Below the pieces are notes generated by a model. The model made no database searches, was not told the origin of the DNA, and saw only the letters and a program-made list of their open reading frames with translations. The position numbers were made by a program, and so were the translations under genes. From Galeopsis tetrahit (Eukaryota; Streptophyta; Magnoliopsida; Lamiales; Lamiaceae), in contig OY776125.1 of assembly GCA_963675135.1 (NCBI GenBank), forward strand, positions 65,299,441 through 65,363,440: a stretch of DNA of 64,000 nt, given 5' to 3'. Below, one piece after another: positions 47,413 through 57,110 of the stretch. How positions within the stretch are numbered: the stretch's first letter is position 1; every line of letters starts with the position of its first letter.

Positions 47413-48513
47413 TCAACCCCTATGCCCATCTCTTGCCATTTGTAAGGAATTTATTTCCCTCAGTAATTTCTCTTGCAATCTGAGCCAAATTTTGTGGTGA
47501 CACTTTTCGATCTTTTCTTTGCCCTTTGACCCTGTTCTAGCCTTGGATTTTCCTTTTTCTTTTCTTTTAGCTGCGTCATGCCCAATCGGACGAGTGTCGT
47601 CAATGTTTAGATCAAAATTCAATCTAGTAGAGTTGTTACTTGTGTCTGAGTCAGAGGTCCTTGCTTTCTTTTATGAATCATTGGAATCATTATACCGTGG
47701 AGAATATAGTGGACGATCCTTGACAATCATCCATACATGATCGTAATTAAACTTCTTATCGCGAGTGCAATCTCAAAATTTCTTTTGTGCCATAGGCATT
47801 ATATCTTCGTTATTGGAGGCGCTCTTGTAGACACTAGAAACAATATTATAGCAAGCGTTAGAAATATTTACCTTCGGCAATAATGTATTAACCCAGTGTG
47901 GTTTTGCTTGTTGGACACGTAGTTTATGAGCATCAATGGGGCGATTCTAATTATAGTAATCAGTGACTCTATTCCAAAATGTCGACGATTTTTTATCATT
48001 GCCGATTATGGGATCATCACTTATCGTTACAAAATAATTTTCCAACTGCTTGTTTTCTTCTGTTGTTCACTTGTTAGACGAATGCTTTTCACCAGCGGTA
48101 CACTCTTGATCTGAAATTTCTAAATCAATCGGGGTTGATGGTTGAGATAGTTGTGTCTCTAGGACGAATGTTGGAGTTGCCAGTTCTTTGCCACTCCGAT
48201 ATCTCGACGACATTCCGGTTGCTCGTGGACTAGAGAATATTTGAGGCGGAGACTGGCCGAAACGTTGCCTCGATGAGTGTTGCCAATATTCGAATGTCGG
48301 AGTGGAAATATTTTATGGAAAAGAGTTGCTCGAGTTATCAACGAAATTTACGTGACCTTGAAAATTTTGAGAATATGAAAAAGTATGGGAAATTTTTTCG
48401 TAATTGGGTGGAAATTGAGTGGACAAGCCAAATTGAGAATATTTAAAATTTTGTGGATTTAATGAATTTTGAGAGGGGAGAATTTCATCCATCATATTAG
48501 AATGATTGAACAA
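47413..48513 (-). pseudogene. Harbinger-associated Myb/NAM-like ORF, decayed
   Basis: Minus strand. N-terminal Asn/Gln/Ser/Phe-rich part (LNPQNFKYSQFGLSTQF) at 48513-48313, then a trihelix-like middle readable through stops: DDPIIGNDKKSSTFWNRVTD, RVQQAKPHWVN, ACYNIVSSVYKSA, FNYDHVWMIVKDRPLY (about 48030-47700), then LNIDDTRPIGHDAAKRKEKG at 47613. This is the layout of the NAM-associated/Myb-like second protein of plant PIF/Harbinger transposons, which helps the transposase bind DNA; domesticated genomic relatives also exist. At least four in-frame stops make it a pseudogene. No transposase was found nearby. Confidence 0.7.
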
Positions 48514-48821
48514 ATTTCTACGAAATTCTTTATTATTTTTGTCTATTTATTATGAAAACAAAAATTTCAAGAACACAAAAATGATAATGGATCCAGATAG
48601 AAAATAAAGTGGAGTGAAGACAGTATGAGGTAAAATTTTAGTGGAAGAGTGAGAAAGAAAAAATGTGCATGCATGTGATGCATTTATAGGAAAAAAAATT
48701 GACCGTTGTATGAATTGAAATTTTGAAGATGAAATTAAAAAAAAAAAAAACTGAAATTCAACTCAACGGTAATAAAAAAAAATAGAAAGGCATGAATTGT
48801 AATGGTAATATAGGAAGCTGA
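48514..48821. other. Junction between Harbinger-type ORF and Copia_3
   Basis: AT-rich, probably the 5' flank of the Harbinger-type ORF up to about 48760. The start of Copia_3 lies between here and 48830. No LTR, PBS or gag N-terminus can be recognised. Confidence 0.5.
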
Positions 48822-51070
48822 ATAACAAAAAAAAGAGCTGACATAAGGGAAGAGATTCCCAAGGATGAAGATGACCTCACTACTGAGGAGAAAAGAAAAG
48901 ATAATTTGAATTATCTTGCAATGAACACTCTTTACCAGACCATTCCAGATGCAGTAATGGGAAGAGTCTACCACTGCACAACAGCCAAAGAAATCTGGGA
49001 CACTCTTGCAGAAATGTGTGAGGGTACAGACAAGATAAAGGAGAATAAACTCCAAGTGGCTGTGCAGAAGTTTGAACAATTTACAATGGAGTCAGATGAA
49101 TCCATTGACAAGTTTGCTGGTAGATTCACAGATGTGATGAATGAAATCAACTCATTGGGAAAAGTGTACTCCAAGAGAGAAGTTGGACTGAAGATCTTGA
49201 GAAGTCTCACTCAAAAGTGGGATGTATATTCAGTTATGATGCAGAATACCAAGGACCTCTCAACCATGCCCATGCAACAAATCTTCTCAGAACTCAAAGC
49301 TTATGAGTTTGACCTCAATAGAAGAAAGCCAGCTGAGGAATCTTCCTTACCAATAAAAGGAGTGGCATTCAAAGCCAAGGCTGCTGAACCAGAAATGCAG
49401 TCCACTCCAAGATCATCCAAGTCAGTCTCTAAGGCAGAAATGAAGGAAGAAATAACCCTCATGGCTAGGAGGTTTGACAAACTCAACTCAAGGTTTGGTA
49501 GATACAAGAAATTCTACCAAGACAACAAATTCAGGAGAAGGTACAACTCTCCTGAAGCACAGTCTAAGGACAAAAAGCCTGAAGAGAAAAGATCAGAGGA
49601 CAAGTACTCTGATAGGAGAAAGTCCAACAGAGCTGAACCTTCCTCATCTAGAAGAAGAGATGACCCAAAGAAAGATGATGATGAGGATCTGTGCTATAAC
49701 TGGAAGAAGAAAGGGCACTTCCAGTATGATTGCCCTGAACTCTGCTCTAAGGAGAGAAAAGAAAGGCAAGCAAAAAGAGACAGAAAATTCACCAATAGGA
49801 AAGCCATGATGGCTGGTGATGAGTCTGATAGTGCTGAAAGCTTCAACTCTTCTGATGGATTGTTCTCAAACAGTGAAGATGATGATGATGTGTGCAACAT
49901 GGCCATAGAGGATGATGAGGTATCCTCTACTTCTAGCTCACCATCATTTCTATCACAGAATACTAGTGAAGTCAACCTAAAACTTTCTTTTGGAAAGTTG
50001 ATGGAAGATTTCACTAGGCTGTAAGAATTTCATGACAACCGTGTGAGAGAAAATGAAAGGCTTTCAATTGAACTTTCAAAACCTGTTGAGACAGTAGTTG
50101 ATATCAAGTCTACTGGGTTGTATCAACAAGTCCTAAGAGAGCTTGAGGAAGCAAATCTCAGGATAATTGACCAATAGAAGCAGATTGATGATCAACTACT
50201 TTCACAGAAGAGAAAAGATTTTGAACTTAAAATTCTTCAAGCAAAGTTTGAAAACCTCTCACATGAGTATGATATTCTTAAAACAAGTGAAGAGAGCCTG
50301 AAATTAAAGATGTCTTCTTTGAAGAAATCCTCTAGGGCAATAGAGGAAATTCAAAGTTATCAAAGACCTATGTCTCAAAGAAGTGGATTAGGTTTTGATC
50401 CATTTGAATCTTCACCTTGTCTTAGTGTTGCTTCCACAAGTAACACTAAGAAAATATTTGTTAAGGCAGTGGCACAACAAGCTGAAAATGAAGTAATTCA
50501 GCCACTGAACAATGGAAAGGGCAAAATGAATGAAATGCCCACTCAAGTGATTCAGGAGACTAGGCCCAAACCTAAGGAAAAAGCCAAAGTCCCTGAGCAT
50601 AAGAGGAACGTTGGTCAGCAGAGTAGACCCAATGGAAGGGCAACTCTCCTGAACAATGTTCAGAGGGGTTATCCAAGCTTTGATTAGCCTAGACCAACTC
50701 TACTGAGAAAGCCTCAGCTGAACAGACCTAAGGACAACTATCCTCAAGGGCAGAATAAAATGAGACAACCAAAACCCTTCATGCCAAAGGGTAATGGTCA
50801 TAAATATGCCTTTCCTCAAAGATTTCCTCAAGTAGCACAAAGAACTCATAAGTTCAGGAGATTTGACAACTCTCGTGAAACTTACAGAGTCAACACTTTC
50901 ACACACACTTTCCCAAAGGCATTTAAGGGAAAGAAAGTGTATGTTGATGCTAAGGGAAACCAACTTAGCCACCTTGAATCAATCAGGGTAATTAGGCAAG
51001 TTTGGGTTCCTAAAGGTACAACTAACCTCTTAGGACCCAAAATTCAAAGGGTACCTAAAGCTCACTAATT
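48822..51070 (+). pseudogene. gag of Copia_3
   Basis: UBN2-type Copia gag from RADIREEIPKDEDDL at about 48834, with KEIWDTLAEMCEG, FTDVMNEINSLG and LSTMPMQQIFSELKAYEFDL. The zinc knuckle at 49692-49733 reads CYNWKKKGHFQYDC: the second Cys is Trp (TGC to TGG), so zinc binding should be lost. Lys/Arg/Glu-rich segments flank it, and a coiled-coil part follows (50050-50350). In-frame stops at 50022, about 50175, 50685 and 51066, all in one frame. N-terminal residues including the usual NYxxW motif are missing. Confidence 0.88.
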
Positions 51071-54000
51071 GCAGGTACTCAAGGGCCACAAGTAGATGAG
51101 GAGTATGAACAAAAAGGCAGCATGGTACCTTGACAGTGGATGCTCAAGGCACATGACTGGAAACAAAGACCTCCCTACTGATTTCACTAAAAGAGAAGGC
51201 CCAAATGTCACATTTGGAGACAGCTCACAAGCAACTACAAAAGGTTATGGTACCTTGATAATTGGTAATATCAAGGTATCCAATGTATCTTATGTGGCTG
51301 GTCTCAAGTATAATCTCCTAAGCATAAGTCAGTTCTGTGATAAAGGCTTTAGTGTTGAGTTCTCAACTGGAAAATGCTTGATTAAAGATAGAACTTAACA
51401 AACTCTACTGACTGGAACTAGAAAAGGAAATGTGTATTTTGCAGACTGGGACAAGTCTACTGATGCTGCATGTTTCATTGCTAAGAGCTCTAATGAACAA
51501 AGTTGGTTATGGCATAAAAGGCTAAACCACCTGAACTTCAAACCAATGAACAAGCTTGCTAGAAATGCATTAGTAAAAGGACTACCTAATGAGGTTTTCA
51601 TTAAGGAGCATGTTTGCAAACCATGCCAAGAAGGAAAACAGATTAAAGCCTCATTCAAAGGGAAACCAGTCATTTCTACTGAAAGGGTACTTGAACTATT
51701 GCATATGGACTTATTTGGACCAATTACCCCTGCAAGCATAAATGGTAGAAAATACACATTGGTTGTAGTAGATGACTTCTCTAGGTTCACATGGGTAGTA
51801 TTTCTCCTTAATAAGAAGGAAACACAAGTCAAACTCCCTAAACTATTAAAGAGAATGTCTAATGAGAAAAACCTTAATATAATCAAGATAAGATCTGATA
51901 AAGGCACTGAGTTCATAAACTCATACATCAATGAGTATTGTACACTAAATGGGATAGTTCATGAAACCTCAGCAGCTAGAACCCATTAGCAGAATGGGGT
52001 TGCAGAAAGAAGGAATAGAACTTTAAAAGAAGCTGCTAGAACCTTAATTGTTGATTCAAACCTACCTAAGAGGTTTTGGGCTGAAAACATAAACACTGCA
52101 TGTTATACTCAAAACAGATGTTTGATCACTAAGGGTCAAGGCAAAACCCCTTATGAACTCTGGAAAGGAAGATTGCCTAAAGTGTCTTATTTCCACATAT
52201 TTGGTTGTAAGTGTTTCATTCACAACAATGGGAAAGAGCAGTTGAAAGCTTTTGACAGCAAAGCTGATGAAGGAATATTTCTTGGATATTCCCAAATCAG
52301 TAGAGCTTTCAAGGTGTACAACTGTAAAACCCTTATTGTGGAAGAAACACCTCATGTTGTGTTTGATGAGTCTATTTTTGAAGTCAGGAACAAAAACCTG
52401 GACACTGGAGAAATCACACAGAGAACAACCAGATTGAGCCTAAGAGACAAGGACACTGTATTCATAGATGTTGTCCAAGCCAAACCTCCTGAAAACATAA
52501 CTCTGGACAACAATCCTGAAGGCAATATTCCTGAAGCAAACCCCACTGAAGGAAATGGTGAACTGAATGACCCAATCCCAGTTCACACTCAGGTAACAAC
52601 TACCAATGAAGAAACAGGCCCTGCTGAGGTAGTTAATGGATCCAATATTCTATGGGGAATTAACAATGTTGAAACTGCCAATGTCCCTGACATTGAGGAC
52701 AACACCCCTGAATATGATCCTGAATTAGATCCTGCATTCAATTATCCTGAATTTTATGATACTAGTGACTCAACCTTAGTAGAGGACAACTCTACTGAAG
52801 GGATCAGAAAAATGAGGATATGGTTATTTGACCACCCTACTGATCTGATACTTGGTGATCCAAGTATAGGAGTCAAAACTAGAAGGTTTCATGGTGAAAG
52901 TGCTCTATTTTGTTGTTTCCTATCAGAACAGGAACCAAGTGACATTGAGGAAGCACTTCAAGATGCTAATTGGATCACAGCAATGCAGGAAGATTTAAAT
53001 AAATTCACCAGAAATGATGTATGGGAGCTGGTGGATAGACCCACACATCAAGATGTTATTGGAACCAAGTGGGTGTTCAAGAACAAAAAGAATGAGAATG
53101 ATGTGATAGTAAAAAACAAGGCCAGATTGGTGGCCAAGGGCTATTGTCAATCAGAAGGCATTGATTATGATGAGACATTTGCACCCGTGGCAAGGCTAGA
53201 GGCAATAAGGCTTTTCCTAGCATATGCAGCCCACAAGAGGTTCAAAGTGTACCAGATGGATGCCAAGAGTGTCTTTCTGAATGGAGTCTTAAAGGAAGAA
53301 GTCTATGTGGAGCAACCACTTGGTTTTGAGGAAGGAAACCAAGTCTACAGACTGAAGAAAGCTCTATATGGACTCAAGCAAGCCCCAAGAGCTTGGTATG
53401 ACACACTGTCACAGTTCCTTTTGGACCATGGCTTTACCAAAGGAACAGTGGACAGAACTCTCTTCAGAATCACTGAAGGAGAAGACATCTTGCTTGTCCA
53501 AATATATGTTGATGACATCATATTTGGATCCCCTAATGAGAAGCCGTGTGAGAAATTCTCAAAGCTCATGCAAAGCAAGTTTGAGATGTCAATGATGGGA
53601 TTGATGAACTTCTTTTTGGGTCTTCAAGTCAAGCAATCAAAAGAAGGAATCTTCATAAACCAAGCAAATTACACCAGAGAGATGATTAAGAAATTTGGGT
53701 GTACAACCAGCAAGCCAGTAAGGATCCCTATGAACACAAAATTGGAAGATGGATCCAGATGAGAGTGGTGTTCCAACCAACTCTACTGAGTATAGAGGAA
53801 TCATTGGTTCACTCCTCTACCTCACTGCCAGCAGACTTGACATCACCTTTGTAGTAGGTGTTTGTGCAAGGTTTCAAGCCAATCCAAAGAAGAGCCATCT
53901 AGAGGCTACTAAGAGGATCTTGAGGTATCTCAAAGGCACTGAAAACCTAGGCCTTTGGTACCCTGCTGATGACAACATTGAGCTAACTGGCTACTCAGAT

Positions 54001-54462
54001 GCTGACTATGGAGGCTGCAGAATTGAAAGAAAGTCCACTTCTGGGACTTGTCAATTCCTAGGGAACAAGCTCATATCTTGGTTCTCTAAAAAGCAGAACA
54101 CAGTGGCTACCTCCACCACTGAAGCTGAATATGTTGCAGCTGGAAGTTGTTGTGCTCAAATCCTTTGGTTGAGACAACAACTAAGAGACTACAATGTCAA
54201 CTCTACTGAAGTGCCCATATTCTGTGATAACAACAGTGTTATTTCAATATCACAGAATCCAGTGTTACACACAAGGTGTAAACATGTGGACATCAAGCAT
54301 CACTTCATTAGAGACCATGTGGAGAAGAAAGACATCAAGCTGGTGAAAATCCATACTGATCATCAAAAAGCTGATATATTGACAAAGCCACTTGCAGAAG
54401 CAAGATTCATGGAATTATCAACAGAGTTGGGATTACTTGATCCAGGGAAGTTGGACAAGTAA
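51071..54462 (+). pseudogene. pol of Copia_3 (PR-IN-RT-RH)
   Basis: Protease WYLDSGCSRHMTGN with DSG at 51132-51140; pre-integrase WHKRLNHLNF near 51512; integrase core DDFSRFTW near 51770, IRSDKGTEF near 51890 and AERRNRT near 52003 (DDE all present); RT with MDAKSVFLNGVLKEEVYVEQ near 53260 and YVDD at 53505-53516; RNase H with GYSDADYGG near 53991, ending at 54462. Stops at 51396 and 51987 and one near 51094 are in frame. A one-base shift near 53755 puts the RT-RNase H connection and RNase H in another frame. From 52122 to 53762 the frame is open for 546 codons. Confidence 0.92.
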
Positions 54463-54640
54463 GCTGTATGGAGTTAATTATTCAAGGGGGAACTAAAGAG
54501 TTTTCAGCAGACTCGGACAAGTCTTCTGAAGCTTAGAAATGTTGACCTAAATTGTTCAAGACACTTGTCCAATGATATTCAGGACACTTGTCCATAACAT
54601 TTCAGGACAGTTGTCCATGTGGGGTCAGATAAGTTGTCTT
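54463..54640 (+). other. Copia_3 3' spacer with GGAC-ACTT-GTCC repeats
   Basis: PPT-like AAGGGGGAACTAAAG near 54484. Three copies of GGACACTTGTCC-type dyads at 54559-54570, 54582-54593 and 54605-54616, exactly 23 bp apart (first and third with a mismatch). Confidence 0.65.
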
Positions 54641-54649
54641 GGCTATTGC

Positions 54650-55370
54650 TGCGGCCTAAAAATGTCACCTAATAAAGAGTCGACACGTGTATGAATGACG
54701 GGATTGGAGAAGAAAGGATTGAGTCATGTAGTGTTCTCTGAATAAAGAATCCTCTTCAGAGGTCTCTCTAGAGGAAGCTCCGTGTAGAGAGGAGTATCAG
54801 AAAGAAGTAGCCTTAGCATGAAGTCGTGGGCCGTAAATATAGGAGACTCCCGCGACTTCAGGTCCAGACTCGATAAAAGAAAGACCTTGTCTTCCTTTAT
54901 TTCAGGGAAGAAGGTCCAATGAGCTGGGGGGCTGCCGAGTCTTCAGAGAGTGGAGATAAGGGAGGATTTGGTCCACGCAGCAGGGCCGAGTCTCATGGGC
55001 AGCTCCGAAATAAGAGGAAGGCTTGACTTCCTCTCCGGAAAATATCTCTATAAATAGGTAAATTCGAAGATATCCCCAGGTTAGACACTCTCATTTTACA
55101 AACTTGATATACTAAACGAAAAAGACCTTTTTGATATTCTTTGAGAACAGAGTTGATACATCAAGGATCTCGAGATCCTTGGGAGATTTTCATAAGCCCT
55201 ATACTGACTTAGGCATCGGAGTGTCCACGCCGGACCCCCCTCCAGCGTGCTCTTTGCAGGTTCTTGAAGATTTCGAGTAAAGGAAGCATACTTGGAGTGA
55301 TTTCACGTGTTCGAAGAGTGGGACATCCAATCCAGAGGACACGCAATCCTCTCGTGCAAATTTTGGCACA
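54650..55370 (+). repeat. 5' LTR of the Tat element (approximate)
   Basis: The right end is set by ...GGCACA followed by TCAAC and the PBS. The left end is uncertain; TG candidates are at about 54648, 54651 and 54666. Contains TCTATAAATAGG (TATAAATA at 55049-55056) and is richer in GC than the flanking Copia_3 spacer. Without the 3' LTR the start cannot be fixed. Confidence 0.65.
55049..55056 (+). promoter_or_regulatory. TATA box of the Tat element
   Basis: TATAAATA in CTCTATAAATAGG, about 320 bp before the LTR end. Confidence 0.65.
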
Positions 55371-55375
55371 TCAAC

Positions 55376-55391
55376 TGGCGCCGTCTGTGGG
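55376..55391 (+). other. Primer-binding site of the Tat element
   Basis: TGGCGCCGTCTGTGGG, five bases after the likely LTR end. TGGCGCC suits a tRNA ending GGCGCCA, such as Asp-tRNA; exact tRNA not confirmed. Confidence 0.8.
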
Positions 55392-55436
55392 AAAGAATTA
55401 AAAGATTTTCTCACGAGTTTCTACCTGTCCGAGCAA

Positions 55437-57110
55437 ATGGGTGGCGGAGACAAAACATCTACTTCTGGAAAGAAGGACCTTCCCGGGGAAAATTCCCCTT
55501 TGCCAACGGACCCCTCATCAAGGGGAGGCCGGGGGAAAAACCCAGTCCATACTCTTTCTGGATCAAATCAGCCCTTGGCACCCACTCCAGGTTTGGGTGA
55601 CGAAAATCATCCCCTACCGGTCGGGGAGGGGATAACAGGGAACCTTGAAACCCCAGAGTTCCAGACCGCCGATCCTCAGCGAGAGGATATTCCAGACTCA
55701 GGGCCACTCCTGATCTCTCCCGATCAATTGAACGCCCTCATCAAGCAAGCTGTAGAGAAAGCCTTTGCAGATCAAAGGGACCGGATTCCCAAGGCTGCAC
55801 CGGGGAATCCGGAGGTACCGGCCCCTAGACCCCAGGATGAAGCACCTGGAGCCTCCCAAGTGTTGTCCAAGGAAATGGGGATACGAAGGGAGGAAGATGA
55901 TAAGGTGCCCTCGCGTGCGGAAAGAAGTATTCCCCTTCGGAGTACTAGAAGGAATGCAGATCCAGCACCCCGAGGGACAGAACCCCTTGAGACAGAAGAA
56001 AGCACGGATGATACCTACGGAGGGCCAGTCAGCGACCAATTACTGGCCCTACAGAAAGAGATGAGAGATATGAGGAAGCAAATGAGCAACCGAACCAGTA
56101 GATCCGCTCACGCCTCTGGATGCCAGTTCTCCCCTAACATATTACAGGATGAACTACCATTCAATTTCAAGCCCCTTAATTTTGAGTATGACGGTACGGC
56201 AGACCCGTATGAACACCTAGTAAGGTTCGAGAATGCTGCATTACTACACCGCTATGGAGAGGGAATAAAGTGTAGAGTTTTCCTAACTACCCTAGCAAAG
56301 GCCGCACAACAATGGTTCACTCAGTTGGAACCTAATACCATCCGATCCTGGGAAGAATTTAGTGAGCTCTTCCTTCATCAATTTGCCAGTGCCCGGAGAC
56401 AACCGAGGGCCACTTTGACCCTCTTTAATTTGAGACAGGGAGAGGGCGAGAGCTTAAGAGCTTTTCTCCGGAGGTTTAACCAAGCAGCTCTGGAGGTCCC
56501 TACAGCCTCTCCAGAGGTGAAAATCAACGCTCTTACTAACGGATTGCGTGATGGAGACTTCTTCTCCTCCTTAGCTAAAAAGCCAGTTAAGAACTTTGAT
56601 GAATTGCTACATAGGGCAGAAAAGTACCTCACTCTGGAGGAGGTCCGAAAAGCAAAGAGATTGGAGGTTAGGCCACAAGATCGAGAGAGGAGAAGAGAAA
56701 GGGAAGGCCCCTCCAGACGATTTAGTCCAGAGGTCCCCCGGACCTCTGGGTCAGCAAGAGATAGCAATCCCTCCGGAGGTCCCCGGTCTGGTCCTCGTGG
56801 GAGGTTTGAGAAATACACACCCTTGAGAATTGAACCTGCCGAAGTTCTGGAGGTAGCAGGAGATCATCCAGACTTGAAATTCCCATATTCCAGAAGTCGA
56901 GGACCTCAGAAACCCAAGTCTGATCGATTTTGCCGATTCCACAATGAATATGGGCATGATACAAATCAGTGTTACCACTTGAAGGACGAGATTGAGAGGA
57001 TGATCCAAGCGGGCCATCTAAAAGAATTTATATTCAGAGATAGGCAGGGCCCTCGAGGGCAGAAGCGGAAAGAGCATGAAAGAAAACCAGAAGAGAAGGA
57101 AACCAGATAG
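55437..57110 (+). CDS. gag of the Tat element
   Basis: 557 codons from MGGGDKTSTSGKKDLPG at 55437 (61 bp after the PBS start) to TAG 57108-57110. Residues 1-200: Pro/Gly/Glu-rich, disordered-looking; an Arg/Met-rich coil near 200. Residues 240-400: Ty3 gag capsid domain (YDGTADPYEHLVRFENAALL, AAQQWFTQLEP, RATLTLFNLRQGEGESLRAF). Then an Arg/Pro-rich segment and a zinc knuckle variant CRFHNEYGHDTNQC near residues 502-515 of the C-x2-H/C-x4-H-x4-C type usual in this lineage. Same frame as pol, separated by one TAG. gag forms the virus-like particle. Apparently intact. Confidence 0.88.
   Translation: MGGGDKTSTSGKKDLPGENSPLPTDPSSRGGRGKNPVHTLSGSNQPLAPTPGLGDENHPLPVGEGITGNLETPEFQTADPQREDIPDSGPLLISPDQLNALIKQAVEKAFADQRDRIPKAAPGNPEVPAPRPQDEAPGASQVLSKEMGIRREEDDKVPSRAERSIPLRSTRRNADPAPRGTEPLETEESTDDTYGGPVSDQLLALQKEMRDMRKQMSNRTSRSAHASGCQFSPNILQDELPFNFKPLNFEYDGTADPYEHLVRFENAALLHRYGEGIKCRVFLTTLAKAAQQWFTQLEPNTIRSWEEFSELFLHQFASARRQPRATLTLFNLRQGEGESLRAFLRRFNQAALEVPTASPEVKINALTNGLRDGDFFSSLAKKPVKNFDELLHRAEKYLTLEEVRKAKRLEVRPQDRERRREREGPSRRFSPEVPRTSGSARDSNPSGGPRSGPRGRFEKYTPLRIEPAEVLEVAGDHPDLKFPYSRSRGPQKPKSDRFCRFHNEYGHDTNQCYHLKDEIERMIQAGHLKEFIFRDRQGPRGQKRKEHERKPEEKETR

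Larger units (their letters stand above)
48822..54640 (+). mobile_element. Copia_3: 5'-truncated SIRE-like retrotransposon
   Basis: gag (lacking about 60-70 N-terminal residues) and full pol in Copia order, then a short spacer with AAGGGGGAACTAAAG near 54484. The 5' LTR and PBS are absent; the 3' LTR is not seen because a Ty3 element begins at about 54650. Sequence is well diverged from Copia_1 and Copia_2, so a separate family. Eight or so nonsense codons and one frameshift. Confidence 0.88.
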
